Origin: Sphaerolaimus hirsutus | Taxonomy: Eukaryota > Nematoda > Chromadorea > Monhysterida > Sphaerolaimidae | Assembly: GCA_964036195.1 (NCBI GenBank) | Contig: OZ038453.1 | Location: 11,507,206-11,571,205 of the forward strand | DNA: 64,000 nt | Direction of reading: 5' to 3' | Shown: positions 11,326-24,400 of the stretch, piece by piece | How positions within the stretch are numbered: position 1 is the stretch's first letter | How the letters are laid out: the number at the start of each line of letters is the position of its first letter | Position numbers and translations under genes: made by a program | The notes under the pieces: model-generated | Told to the model about the DNA's origin: nothing | The model's input: the letters and a program-made list of their open reading frames with translations, nothing else | Database searches by the model: none

Positions 11326-12585
11326 TAAGGGTGAAACGCATCAGCCAATAGCTGATGAAAGAGCGCTAAAAGTGACCCACTAAAAGAGCTCACACAAATA
11401 ACTGAAACTGTTCAAATTACAGTAACGGGAAAGTGGACCTACATAGCATATAATGGACGAACTAAAATAGAACAACACGAAGTAAACAAAGTTACCAACC
11501 CTGCAAGTGCCTGCCTGGGTTGGGTGGCTTGATAATCATGTCCTCACAACTTTTACAGCATACCTGTTTATATTTTACATAATCATCAGCTTACTTTTCA
11601 AGTCAGATCAGCTACTGCGGCTAGGTGTGTCAATCAAAACTATAAACAGTTTCAGAACGAGATGAGGACATTACTTTTGCAACGGGCTAGGCAAAATACT
11701 TGTGTTAATGTAGCGCCCGGGGCAAAATCAATTAGCATGGCACAGTGCACGGGCAGGGCGAAAGTGCAGGGGCATCGCTGCGATTTTGCTGTGAATACGT
11801 GAAAACTTTGTTTTGCTTGATGCAATAGACCCCCACTAGGTACATAGTAAACTGGTGACACATATAAATGGAAAATCCACAAAACTATGTTTTAAAAACC
11901 CCACTTGCAAGCTGTCAGGCTGTCACTTTGTGTGAGGGTGACCCCACGTATTTACTATATATACCCAAGGGGGGACCCCCTCAGGCCACCCTGTGTTTTG
12001 AAAATAAATTTTTGCCATGTTTTTTTTCTGGAAAATTTAGATGGAAAATCTATACAAATTTTTGTTCAGGCTGGAATTTGATTTATTTATAAAATTGGTT
12101 GGGGACAATTTACGCCACTAATTTTTTTGACATAGGAGTTGGTAACTTCCTGCAACTTTTCCACCCCCTCACAACCTACACAAGCCCGCACCGAATATTC
12201 GCTGAAGATCTAATTTCACTTTTGTCACTTCCCCAATCTATATTTTGCTCAAATCATATTTTTTGGTTTGACCTTTGGCAAAATTTTGGTGTGGGGCTTG
12301 TGTGGGTTGTGTGTAGGGTGTCAAAAAATTTTTTTGACGGAAAACAGAAACGGAAACGGAATGTTTATTGCACTTTCCTACCACAACCACTTTCCAACTT
12401 CCCAAATACCCCCCCCCCCTCAAACACCCCTGCGCACAGAAGAGCGCGCAGCCACGCGTCGCATAGCCGCGCATCCAGAGCAAATTGTTAGCTTCCGGCG
12501 GCCACTTCACCAATGCGAATGCGAATAGTATGCGTCATTAGCATATCATTTGCTGGGCGCTGGCATATCGGGGATGGGCTAACTT
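11326..12585. other. Non-coding stretch, little assigned
   Basis: A GGGTGTCAAAAAATTTTTTT end with GGAAACGGAA (12317-12362) is a broken CGGAAAA element. A GC-rich patch at 12428-12530 has no consistent frame. Confidence 0.4.
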
Positions 12586-12725
12586 GTGACTGTCCCGGAC
12601 CCTGTAAAATTCCCGGTAAAATTGGAAACGTACGTTTGCCATTTTAACGGGAATTTTACGTGACTTTTGACACTGTGCATGACATTTGACAATTTACAGG
12701 GCACTTTACAGGGTCTGGGACTGCC
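12586..12725. repeat. TGTAAAATGTCA-family element, short palindrome
   Basis: GACTGTCCCGGACCCTGTAA at the left mirrors TTACAGGGTCTGGGACTG at the right. The middle folds GTAAAATT with AATTTTAC. Confidence 0.7.
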
Positions 12726-12865
12726 CCATGGGGAGGGGAACTTTTACGCTGGATGTGATATTATTTATTCACTATTTACCACCTAATATTAAATATTTAC
12801 ATGAAGATGGAATGGCGTCTGGCGGTCAATCCGGGAAGGGAACGAATGGAGCATGAAAGCGACGC

Positions 12866-13270
12866 TTGCCGTATTTCCTCAAAATACCCACGTCTCGAAA
12901 TAACCCCCTCATCAAAATGGCGACTATGAAAAAATTACCCACCCCTCGAAATACCCCCCCAAATTGCGTGTACAGAGAATATACATGCCAAAACAGCGGT
13001 TTGTGATCTGCCAATGCGGAATATATGTTAAAAACAATGACTGTGTCACGTCAGAACAGTGTTTACACCATCTACATAAATACTAAAATAAGTGTATGGA
13101 CCCTTATACATTGTGCTTATTGTCGCATTTTTCGACGTCTGCGTACGTTTACAACCAACATTTTTATACTGGGGATTCAAAAAATTTCTGCCGAAATAAT
13201 AACCCCCGCCCCTCAAAATTCTCACTCTAAAACAATCGGCCCCGGGGGGTATTTCAAGTAAATACGGTAA
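12866..13270. repeat. CTCGAAATAC-family element
   Basis: TTGCCGTATTTCCTCAAAAT at the left and GGTATTTCAAGTAAATACGG at the right. Internal CATTGTGCTTATTGTCGC is shared with other copies. Confidence 0.7.
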
Positions 13271-13316
13271 CTGTTTATGCAGTCAGGGAAGTCAAGCATT
13301 GGCGAGTGTGCTGCAT

Positions 13317-13480
13317 TACACATACAAGCCCATATCACAGTATGTCTCATTACACATGCTGCAGTGCCCATTTCACAGTTTGTCTCCCTACACATGCCCG
13401 CGAGTGCAGATCACATGTCGCGTGTGCAATACACATACACATGCGCGGTGTTGTGGAAATGCGTGTGCGCGCGTAATTGC
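13317..13480. repeat. Inverted repeat, left arm (uninterrupted)
   Basis: Mirrors 14690-14837 plus 15873-15910, with units such as CACATGTCGCGTGTGCAATA. It preserves the unoccupied target of the insertion at 14838: GTCTCATTACACATGC. Confidence 0.8.
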
Positions 13481-13848
13481 ATGTATTTATCTATACGTGA
13501 TTGTATATTTTCTGCGTCCACATGATCGACATTCATGGTAAGCGTGCATGCATGGTGAGTACACTACACAAATAGTGTGTTAAGTTGTTTATTTTGAAAT
13601 CATTCAAATTGTTGTTTGCATTAGATGTGTTAATAAGTGGATAAAAATATCTATATTGACAACAAAAAAAATTTAATGTTGCGATTAAAAAGTATGTGAC
13701 AAATTAACAAATATTTATAAGTTATCAATAGACAATCTCTAAAAAATTTGTATAGAAATGTTAAATTGATTAGTTTTAGTAAAAAAAATTATAATTTTAC
13801 CCTAATAAACTTCCCATTTTGAATAATACCCCAGTGTACATAGCAGAG

Positions 13849-14460
13849 TTGTTAGAATTACTGAACTTTTTTAAAAGTATATGTAAATGTAAAGTATTTT
13901 TATTTTACTCATCACAAAGTATAGAAAACGTAAAATACTTTTTTTTACTCGTACGTATGCATAAATGTGAGTACAAAATTTATTCCCAGTAAATTGCAAA
14001 AGCGAGCACTTTTCTTGCAGAATATGTAGAACTGGGTACATTTTTGAAGTACCCCACTCAAAATGGGCACTATGAATTACCTAATAGACCCCCATCAAAC
14101 CCCGTCCCCCCAAATTGAAAACCCCCCTCGAATAAACCCACCCTCGAATTAACCACCCCTCAAATTTTGCTGACGAAAGAATAAACCCCCATGGGGGTAT
14201 TTCAAGGTAATACAGTAGATATACTCTTGTACATGGTGAATATTTTCTACCTCAGGGTACATGACAAACAATGAATTAGCACTGAGAGTTCCAAAACATT
14301 CTGGCGAAGTAATAACCCCCCCCCCCGAAATACCCACCCTTGTTGAACCCCCCCCCCCAAAAAAAAAAAATACCCGTCCTTGTTGAACCCCCCCCCTCAA
14401 AATTAACACTATGAAACAATGTTGAGGGGTATTTTGAGGAAATAGAGTACATTGCAGTGT
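13849..14460. repeat. TACGTTTACT fragment followed by two CTCGAAATAC fragments
   Basis: 13849-14040 has AGTATATGTAAATGTAAAG motifs. 14040-14225 and 14290-14460 carry AATAGACCCCC and GGGGTATTT(C/T) ends around internal ACATGGTGAATATT. Confidence 0.5.
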
Positions 14461-14689
14461 AGTCACCTTATAAATATGTCCCACATTGAACCTTGAATTG
14501 AATTGAATGGCCAGCTGCAGCCTGGCTCAGCGCGTGTCTGAAAAGGTATTCATTAAGTGGCTTGACAATTTGACATGATTGCCTACTTTAATTACTCAAT
14601 ATCACCCATTCAAATTGTTCATGCTGCCAGCCGCGCATTTACACCTTGTTAATCAGGGTAGTTATCAATTCTAATCACCTGTATGCATG

Positions 14690-15910
14690 TTACAGCGCTC
14701 ATGTGTTGCGTAACAGCTCATGCATTTCCACAACACCGCGCGGTGTATGTGTATTGCACATGCGACATGTGATCTGCCGTCGCGGGCATGTGTAAAGAGA
14801 CAAACTGTGAAATGGGCACTGCGGCATGTGTAATGAGCAGGGTTGGCAAAATCGCAGAAAAAAATAAAAATAAAATAAAAATAAAATGGAATATTCAAGA
14901 ATAAAATAAAATAAAATAAAATGGAAAATTTAAGAATAAAAATAAAAATTGTATAAAAATTCGAATTTTTGTAAATTTTTTGTAAAATTGTATAAAAATT
15001 CGTATTTTTGTAAAATTGTATAAAAATTCATATTTTTTGTAAAATGTTATCTCGTTGCTTGAGTTTCTACCTGTTTATTCATGGATCTGGGAGCAGTCCC
15101 AAGTGTAAAGTGTCAAATGTCATGTAAAATGTCATGCAAAGTGTCAATTGTCATGACATGTAAAAATAGAGTATCAATTGTCAAGCAAATTGTGTCCAAA
15201 TCTTATGTTTTATATCTAAATGTTTTGTTTTGTATCCAAATTATGTTGTTGTTGAATCCAAATCTTATGTGAACATTTGGATACAAAAACATAAGATTTG
15301 GATACAAAACATACTATGGATACAAAAACACAAGATTTGGATACACAATTTACACTTTGCATGACATTTGTCATGACAATTGCCACTTTGCTTGAAATTT
15401 GACATGACACTTGACATTTTGCATGACAATTGACACTTTACTTTACATTTGTCATGACAATTGACAAATTGCATTACATTTTACAAATGTGCCCAGCACA
15501 TTCCACTAGTCCTTCTACTGAAAATGCAAACCATTCTTATCAATAATTGTAACTTTACACTTGCAGCTAGCTAACAATACATACTGCATGCAACTTTTGA
15601 AGAGTAAGGGAAAAAATTTTCACAGGTTTTTTCATGTATAGGTCTAATTATAACATTTTTCTGGCCTTGCATGCATGATTCTGATTTTCTGTAAAATTTT
15701 TGTACAATTTTTGTAAAATTTTTGTAAAACGTGTCATTTTATTTTATTAATGACTTTTGGGAATAAAATAAAATAAAATAAAATGAAACAAGAATAAAAT
15801 AAAAATAAAATAAAATTTTTATACAATTTTTATACAATTTTACTAAAATGAATTTTTATAAAACCAACCCTGGTAATGAGACATACTGTGATATGGGATG
15901 TATGTTCAAT
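14690..15910. repeat. Inverted repeat, right arm, split by an insertion
   Basis: 14690-14837 and 15873-15910 together mirror 13317-13480. The split point is a duplicated GTAATGAG. Confidence 0.8.
14838..15872. repeat. hAT MITE, AAAATA type
   Basis: Ends CAGGGTTGG...CCAACCCTG, flanked by GTAATGAG (14830-14837, 15873-15880). Both ends are AAAATA/TGTAAAATT low-complexity; the middle (15090-15493) is a nested TGTAAAATGTCA element with ATACAAAACATAAGATTTGG units. Confidence 0.93.
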
Positions 15911-16847
15911 GGGATCCACCCAGCATTGGCTGCCCTGCCCCTGCGCACACTTGTTTTCACACGAAATTTCGAAAACTCACAAATCAGCTTAGAACGCATT
16001 TGGGTTTTCTACAATGAGGTGGCCGTCAACTACAGTTGACGGAGATTGAACATGACTCACTGTGGAAAACGCAAACACTTTCACAGCTCATTTATGAGTT
16101 TTCGAAATTTCGTATGAAAACTAGTGTTCGCAGAGCCAATGTGTGAACGTGACTTGTGAACTTGACTTGTGATCAGCATGTCAAAACAAAATATTACGGA
16201 AAAAATGTCCACTTACGGTAAATGGAAAAATTAGCAGAAATTTTGATGGAAAAGGGAAAAGTTTGAATAATGGAAAAACATGCATGCAGGTTTATCTGTT
16301 TGGCTGAAACAGAAAGCTTAGCCAGAAAACAGAAAATGGAGAAAACTCCAGAAAATTTGCCAGAAAATGGAAAATGAGGCGGAAAAGATACACAGAGGTT
16401 GCCAGAAAATGGAAAATGAGCTGGAAAAACAAACACAAACCAAAAAAATAGCAGCGTGAAATCGGAAACGAAAACAGACAAATTTTGCCATTAGAAAACG
16501 GAAAGTTGACACCCTACTCGTGATTACAAGTAAACTTTCCAATAAAAAAACTCGTCGCTTGATCTTACTTCCTACTTTGATTGTAACTATTCCACAATTT
16601 ACGCCAACTACCTGCAAAAATATTTACTTCAATAATTAGCGGTTCAGCACATAATTACCCGCGCGCCGGGCGCCCTTTGTTCTAATTGCATTTTTGGCCG
16701 GGTTTCAAGATATGAATCCCGTTCAAACACAAGTCCGTGACCGATAGTTATGTACCTACCTATTTATTTAGTAGGAAAGCCGTGCCAGCACTTTCCAATT
16801 TAAATTAAGTAAGAAGCAATCACGCTGGAGTGCGATGCAAATCTCCA
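15911..16847. other. Non-coding stretch with a broken CGGAAAA element
   Basis: 16190-16515 has GGAAAATG units and ends AAAGTTGACACCCTA, the right end of the CGGAAAA family; no left end found. GAAATTTCGAAAACTCA recurs inverted at 15960 and 16105. Confidence 0.5.
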
Positions 16848-17144
16848 TAGTTGTTAAAAGTACTGTACGTTTTTGAAAGTAAACGTAAACGTAAAGTGTA
16901 TTTTTAGTCACCCATGGTCGTACAGAAAATGTAAAGTATTATTTTTACTTTTTCTCATGATCATGTAGTAAACACGAGTAAAATACTTTTTTTACGGAAT
17001 GTGTAGTGAGTATTTTTTAGAAATGTTGCCCAAAACATTAATTTTCATAAATTTTTGCCTGTTTAACCTTCATAATCACTAGTTCATGAACTTTTTGCCA
17101 ATTTTTTTTGTCTATATACCCATTTTATGTGCTATATACCGTAT

Positions 17145-17585
17145 TACCTCGAAATACCCCCATGGGGGTTTATTATTTCGCCAGCAAAATTTGAGGGGGG
17201 GGTTAATTCGAGGGGGGTTTATTCGAGGGGGGGGGGTTTATTATTTCGTCAGAAATTTTCGTAAGAATCGTAGTGAATAGTAGGCATTTACATACCCAAA
17301 ACAGGTAATAAATGTGTCCAAACAGGATATATTTGGACATAAAGACGTAGATAGCTACACAGACTAAGTCTATGTGTAGCTGGAATGCAAATTAACAGTA
17401 ATATACATCAGGTACATTGCATACATGATGTATTTATTATGTACATGACGTACATCATTCCGAAGGGGGGGGGGGTATTTCGAGGGGGGGGGGGTTTATT
17501 ATTTCCCCAGCTCATTTTGAGGGGGGGTTAATTCGAGGGGGAATTAATTCAAGGGGGGGGGGATAATTCGAGGTAATACGGTACC
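17145..17585. repeat. CTCGAAATAC-family element, nested
   Basis: TACCGTATTACCTCGAAATA at the left and ATTCGAGGTAATACGGTA at the right, with GGGGTTTATTATTTCG units and G runs of 9-10. Confidence 0.75.
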
Positions 17586-17714
17586 CATATATAATACCTA
17601 ATTTTGTCTATTTTCTTTTATCTTTCACTATTTTCCTTCTATGCCTTGAAAAAGCCTATTTGAAATACGTTTTCTGTACTAGATTAATGTCAAAAAGTAT
17701 ATGTAACAAGTGAG

Positions 17715-18440
17715 TAGGGTTAAAACGGGATCCCGAATCCCGAGAAATTGCGGAATTTTGTGATCCCGATCCCGAAACTTCAATCCCGATCCTGATCCCA
17801 AATTTAAAAAAGCCAATCCGATCCCGATCCGGAGACTTTGAAAATCCCAATCCCGATCCCGAAAAAAATGCCCCAATCCCGATCCCGGAAATATTCACAG
17901 CCACAAAAGGTGCCAGAGATGGCGCCACTTTTAATGGCACAACAATTTTGCGCGCAAGCGCGCATTTCCCCACGTACTTCTATATCTCTGTTGCGTGGGC
18001 ACGGACACCACTACATGGAAATGGCATACAGTGCCCATTACCGTAGTTTAAGGTTAATACACATGCATATATGGTAGACAGTGGTGTGAATGACAACGCC
18101 AGGCAGCCCATTGCGCAGTGCCTAAATGAATTTATAGCATTGTTTTGAATGCCAATTTAATCCAACGTTTCTGGCATCCATTGTTTTTGTGTTTTGGGTC
18201 ATTTTATGAAATGTCAGGAAAAAAACCCCTGAAAACCATTTTTAGGCCTAAATCCCGATACCGAAAAAAACGCCAATCCCGATCCCGATACCAAAAGGTC
18301 AATCCTGGTCCCGATCCCGAAATCTCAACAAGCCAATCTCAATCCCGATCCCGAAATTTCAAAAAGCCAATCTCGATCCCGATCCCGAAATCTCAAAAAA
18401 CCAATCCCGATCCCGAAAAGTCAATCCCGTCTAAACCCTA
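17715..18440. repeat. hAT MITE, GGGATC type, nested
   Basis: Ends TAGGGTTAAAACGGGATC and its near complement CCCGTCTAAACCCTA, flanked by CAAGTGAG (17707-17714, 18441-18448). Both arms are (CCCGAT)n-rich. Confidence 0.92.
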
Positions 18441-18689
18441 CAAGTGAGTACAGGCTCTTTTTTCAGAGGAAACAGATGTATATACTCAGTACTCGAGTAC
18501 ACGTATTTTGCGAATAAAAATAAATACGTTTTAACAACTATGGTGAAGTGGCATATAAGTATTCGATAGATACGTATTTTTCGAGTAAATGTTAAAGTAG
18601 ATATGTTTTAAACAACCATGCATATCCCCCATAAGTTTGTAATACTTAGGCATATTCAATGCACCAATTATTTTAATATGTAAGCGTTT

Positions 18690-19181
18690 CAAGGACGTAG
18701 GCAGGGGGGAGGGGCGGGGGGGGGGGGCGGCCGTCCCCGAGCAAATCCCCACCCCACTGTTTAATGTGTATTTTCAGGAGTCTTAACAGCATACAAAAGT
18801 TCCCAACATGGTCCTAGTACTGTATGTAGGTAAATATTAAAAGATACCTATATGGTAGACGCTGGTGCCAACGCCAACGCCAATACTGCCATGGCGCTGG
18901 CGCCTACAAATATCGCTAGCGCCATGGCTCCAATGGCCCCACACACGCTAGTTGACATCGACACCAAATGTCAACTGGTTCCGTTCCTAATTCAAAGATT
19001 GCGTTTGAACGTCGTTGGTCCACTCGTCAGCAAGCTTTGAATCGGGATCGGCACCAGTTGACATTTGGTGCCGATGTCAACTAGCGTGTGGGGGCCCATT
19101 CCTTTACTATAGAGCCACATTTTAGGGGCCCCGTATACAATCCGCCCCCCCCCCCGCTCAAAAATCCTGCGTACGTCCCTG
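18690..19181. repeat. hAT MITE, CAAGGACGTA type
   Basis: Ends CAAGGACGTAGG...CGTACGTCCCTG, flanked by AAGCGTTT (18682-18689, 19182-19189). A palindromic CACACACGCTAGTTGACATC element (about 18940-19090) is nested. Confidence 0.9.
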
Positions 19182-20681
19182 AAGCGTTTTAATATAGTGT
19201 GCGGTGTGCCAAAGCGTTGGTTTTTTGACAACCATTGGCCAATAAGGGCGTAAAATGTTGGGTGAAATTTATTCGATGTTCAGTGAAAACCACATTTTTG
19301 CACAGATGAAATTTAATAATAGTGTGGGTAAATATAATAAAAATAGCAGGATCTTCAAACTTCAGTCGGGCTTCACAGTATTCTACACTTTCACACATAA
19401 TATTATAAAAGGTATAAAAACACAAAACAAGACAACACCAACTGAAGCCAAAACTTGATCCAAACTTTCCGAAAATTACAATCCCAATGCAAAATCTCTG
19501 GCTGTCGCAAAACCTTTTTTCATATTTATTTATTTTTTATATTCACTGGATGGCCAACACTGCTGAACAGTTTTCATGGATCGCATTGTGCACTGCCACT
19601 AGCGTTCAAAAATGACCAATTTTTCAGAAAATAAATACCGTATTTGATCTAATAGGGCGGTAGGCTGATTGTTTTCTCACTAGCCGCACAGGGGGAACTA
19701 TTCAAGAGGGGGAATTTTTTCAAGGGCTCAGATACTCATAAGCGTAAACAGCTTCAGTGAAAATATTTATTCACATTTGTTTGGTGAAAATAACTGAAAA
19801 AATACCTTAAAAAAATTGGAATTGAAAACAGAAATTAAAATTGGCTTCATTCAGGCTTAATACCTAGATGAGAACACTGAAAAAAGGTTCTATACTTGGC
19901 GGACTTCGTACTCCGCACTCGCACTGACTTATGTTTCACGTGGGAAGCCTGTCAATGATAATTAAAGCATGGAAATGTTGTAAAACGGTGAAAAATTCTC
20001 AAGTTTACATATAACGCAGTAACAACAATGAATTTATCCCACTATAATGAAAATCAACGCGATTGAACACTGATAAAATACAACATATTCCTGAAATCTT
20101 TAGCCTCCCTCGGAAACAAAAAAATACAATGTCTCCCCAGTTGACATGCAACCTGTGTAGGTAAATATATACATGGGATGAATTCTTGTAGAGTAAGGTG
20201 CCTTTATGACACATGTCGATTTTTAGCTTTCTGGGTGTGTTGCTGCCTTTTGTGAAGACGTTAAAACAAGGAAAAACATGTTAAAACGATGAAAAAGACT
20301 GCGATGCGATGTGAAAAAACTATGCATAGGTCAAATATTTATCACTTTGCGAATTTATATTCAAAATGGTATACGCGGTGGACTTGATACCCTGCACTCA
20401 CACTGATTTATCATCATGTTCAAAATTGTCTGCCGTCGGTCGGCAGACAAATATCGACCCGGCATGGTGCAGATATTTGAAATTATGAACAAAACGAAAT
20501 GTTGGCACCGTGCCAGCTCATGGCTGCGCGCATTAAGCGAAATGTAAAAAAGCACAAAAAAATCGCAGAAGGCGCTGCCTTCACAGTTTACAAAATGTTG
20601 ACTATATACGCAGGAGGGGTGCCATAATTCTACTGTGTGGGGTCGACATAATGACCCCCCTATGTATGAGTTTCACCCATA
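19182..20681. other. Non-coding stretch, nothing assigned
   Basis: AT-rich. CTATACTTGGCGGACTTCGT (19890) and GATACCCTGCACTCACACTG (20385) are short remnants of the TACTCGGCGGAC family. No exon signals. Confidence 0.4.
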
Positions 20682-21009
20682 GGGGATTTTGGGGGTTAGC
20701 ATTTTGGGGGGGGGGGGGTTCACCTGCCGGCGCGTGCTAATAACTCGGGAACCGCTTGGCGAAAAATGTTGAAATTTGGATATGATATAGTTCTAGGTTG
20801 GGGCTACGCACAATTTTGACGATTTTTTTCTACGACCCCCCCTATCTCCGGTCTGGGGGGTCGAAGAAAAAAATCGTCAAAATTGTGCGTAGCCCCAACC
20901 TAGAACTATATCATATCCAAATTTCAACATTTTTTCGCCACGCGGTTCCCGAGTTATTAGCACGCGCCGGCAGGTGAACCCCCCCCAAAATGCTAACCCC
21001 AAAATCCCC
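20682..21009. repeat. Perfectly palindromic TA-flanked MITE
   Basis: GGGGATTTTGGGG...CCCCAAAATCCCC flanked by TA. The arms match almost base for base over about 150 bp (for example TTGGGGCTACGCACAATTTT and its complement). It lies just past the 3' end of the large gene. Confidence 0.9.
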
Positions 21010-21036
21010 TATGGTTTCACCCCTCAGTGACCAATA

Positions 21037-21042
21037 TTTAAT
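21037..21042 (-). terminator. Possible polyadenylation signal of the large gene
   Basis: ATTAAA on the - strand, 83 bp past the stop codon. It is a variant signal in a short 3' end, just before the palindromic element at 20682-21009. No AATAAA is closer. Confidence 0.3.
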
Positions 21043-21124
21043 GTTTGGTTCACATTGAACCAAAAAAAATCAAAGGGCTAAAGACATTTTCCAGGAGTGT
21101 AGTACCAAGCTATCAAAGCTATGA

Positions 21125-21449
21125 TCACTTGAGCGAGATCTTGGCGGCCGCGTGCGTCATGTTGGCGCGCTGCAGCACCTGGTCGAGGGTGATGCCGTGC
21201 GTGTCCAGGGAGGGGTGCGTGGGGTCGACCTCCCTCAGGGCGACCAGCTGCACGAGCAGGGAGCGCGCGTCGGCGGCCAGCGCGGGCTGGTGCAGCTGCA
21301 GGTCACGCTGCTGCGACTGCGCCAAGGTGCTGCGCGCCGCCAGCGGGGTCGTGCCGCCGCCCAGCTTGCTCGAGCTGCCGCCCAGCCCCGAGTCGTCGCT
21401 GGACAGCCCGTCAGCCTCCGCGCTCTGCTGCCGCACCTCCGCCAGCATC
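21125..21449 (-). CDS. Large gene exon 35 (terminal)
   Basis: The acceptor CCCCCGGCAG is followed by one base and then MLAEVRQQSAEADGLSSDDS, a Ser/Gly-rich linker, and a helical tail (ARSLLVQLVALREV) ending AAKISLK and TGA at 21127-21125. It reads to a natural stop, so this is the C-terminus. Confidence 0.85.
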
Positions 21450-24400
21450 CTGCCGGGGGCAGACAGTTGGGCAAGTGGAACGTTTCCCTCTTCGGTGGAA
21501 AAAAGTGCAAAAATTGCACTACCACACGAGGGAATCGAACCCGCATCAACCGTAAAACGCGGGGGTGGGGCCAACCACCGCTCAGATCAGGGGTCAAATC
21601 CACAAATGGAAACGTAAAAAAAACAAATTTATAAATGTGGAGTGACAAGTCAAAATAAGAGTAAATTTAGAAGTGAGAATTGAAATAGCAAGTAAAAATT
21701 TTAAAACGTTTTTAGCGTTTTCTTGCCACTTGTCTTTACGTTTAAAACTTATTATTTCACTTCCCACTCATAAATTAACCTTCCTCTCAACTTTTCACTT
21801 CTCACTCACAAATCGTCTTTCTACTAGGGTTCAAACGGGATTGACTTTTCGGGATCGGGATCGGGATCGGGATTCACTTTTTGAGATTTCGGGATCGGGA
21901 TCGGGATCGGGATCGGGATTGGGGTTTCGGGATCGGGATCGGGATTGGTATTTTGAGATTTCGGGATCGGGATCGGGATCGGGATTGGCCGGGATTGGGG
22001 TCACGGGATCGGGATCGGGATCGGGATTGGCATTTTTTCGGGATCGGGATTGGGGTCTAGGGATAGAGATTTTCGTCACTGTTCTGGCATTCACAGTTGT
22101 TCATAAAGGTCTCAAAACACTGTTGGATGCCAGAAAAGTGACATAAAATGGACGCTGGGGGTTTGCGTTCACATTTTTGCATGCAAAAATGTCATTTTTT
22201 CACTTTTTATAATTTTCACTATTTTTTCCGGGATCGGGATCCCGGACTTGGGAGATTCTCGGGATCGGGATCGGGATTTGAAAGTTTTCGGGATCGGGAT
22301 CGGGATCGGGATTGGTATTTTTGGATTTCGGGATCGGGATCGGGATTGGGGTTTCGGGATCGGGATCGGGATCGGGACTGCTAAATCCCGGGATTTCACG
22401 GGATCCGGGTTCGGGATCGGGATCCCGTTTGAACCCTACTTTCTACCCCAACCGCCCAAACCGACCCCCCCCCCCCCCACTCACAGCCGGGTGCGTTTGT
22501 TGGCGCGCTGCACGAGTCTGCAGTGGGTGGCGCGGCGGCACACGGCGCGGTAGGGGTCGGCGCCGCTAGAGTCGCCCGACGGCAGGCGCTCGCCCACGCG
22601 GCACGTGTTCAGCCAGCGCAGCACCCGCTGGGGGGGGATTATAGGGGGGAAAGTGCCAGACTGGGTGGGGTAATGTATCTCGTATTTCCTCGAAATACCT
22701 CCAGGGGGTGGACTTTTTCGAGTGCAAACTTTGAGGGGGGTTAATCGAGGGAGGGGGTATTTCGAGGGGGTATGTAGTTGGTATATAGTTCGGTATGAGG
22801 GGAGGGGGATATGTAGTTGCTATAAGCCCTGTTCTAACGTAGCCCAGTAATTGTTTTACGTGTGTTCTGCATTAAACAGATCACAATCTGAAGTCTTTGA
22901 CAATTACATTATCTTTACACTCATTTCGGGTGAGGGTATTTCGAGGGGAGTATTTTTTCATACGCTGGCTCAGACCTGGGGGTATTTTGAATGTCGGGTA
23001 TTTACGAGGGGAGGGGTATTACGAGGAAATACGGTAATTCAATTTTATGGAAATAGTCATGTATCTAATCTGCCTGCAGTGAATGCCATTTTGGAAATGT
23101 ATGCATTATGAACTTATTGATATTTAAGAACAAAATCAACGTGAAAAATCTGTCAACACGAAACTCCAACTTGGTCGCCGCGTAAAAAATGGCTACACGA
23201 TCTCTTCGCGTCGATAACGTGTTTTGCCAACACGCAAACACGTCACCACACCCCGGCCACACGCACCGATCGGTTGGTGAGCAGTCGCTTGAGCAGGTGC
23301 ATGTAGTGCGTGCGGATCTGGTGGTCGTGCAGGACGCGCGCGTTGTCACGCAGCCGCACCCTGTCCGACGGGCGGACGTAGTTGAACGCGTCCTCGCCCA
23401 GCTTGGCCTGCAGGCTGCGCACCGGGTGCCCGAAGAAGAAGTTGCCCCGCCCGTCGAACAGCTGGCCCAGCAGCCGGCCGCACTGCGCGTCCGACTCGAG
23501 CCAGCGCGCAGGCAGCAGCCGCTGAGGGGGGGGGGGGGGGGGGGTTGTGTGCGTGGAATGGGCCCGCACACGCCAGTTGACAGAGAAATTAGTGGCAACT
23601 AGTTATATTAACTACTGTGAGTTGAGTGCCCAATTGAACGTTCACTGTAGATTTTAGCTCAATTTTCAAAAATTACCGTAAAGGTTACCGAAATTTGTAA
23701 GATACTGTTGAACAGTACTGTACACGCGTAGTGTACAGTTCACCGTTATCGAAAAGATTTACAGTACCATACTATTTGACACTCTATTTAGCTGCGAATA
23801 CGTGACGCACGTGCAAAAACGCAAGCGAGCACTCAAAAAGTTCCAAATCTCGACAAAATATTTGACACTTGACTTGTTTTTGTCACTTGATAGACGTACC
23901 TTCAGATAGGCCTGCATGTGCGGCGCCAGCGAGTTCCACGCATCCCAGCCAACAGTTTCCATGAAAACCTCCGGCTGCGAATGACATTTGCTATTTGGTT
24001 GACATGGATAGAAAAGCAGAGGAGTAAATCTCCATTGTAAACACCTTCCCGGACAAGTTCACCACCCATTTTTTTATTTCACTTCGAATGCAATATCTCC
24101 GTCCATGGGGGTGTTATAAAGCTGAAACTTTGTATACATAAAGTTGTAAGACTCCCAAACAAACTCCCCTCTACTCCCAAACAATGGGGGAGGTGCGGCG
24201 ACCCACCCTGTAGTGAGTCGCCGCACCTCCCCCCATTGTTGGGGAGTAAGGGGGTCTTACAACTTTATATATACAAAGTTTTAGCCTTATAACACCCCCA
24301 TGGACGGAGATATTGCGTTCGAAGTGAGATAAGAAAATGGGTGGTGAACTTGTCCGGGAAGGTGTTTAATTGTCAAAGTACCCATTGACAGAAAAGGTGG

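Larger units (their letters stand above)
16848..18540. repeat. TACGTTTACT-family element carrying two nested elements
   Basis: TAGTTGTTAAAAGTAC at the left, GTTTTAACAACTA at the right. A CTCGAAATAC composite (17145-17585) and a GGGATC hAT MITE (17715-18440) lie inside. Confidence 0.65.

Noticed and set aside
21673-22399. Open frames rich in Gly-Ser-Asp-Arg (GSGSGSG, RDRDRD) in GGGATC arrays
   Set aside because: They are translations of a hexamer repeat inside a transposon, open on both strands, without start context or splice support. The same holds for 17656-18447, 32015-32356 and 39334-40898.
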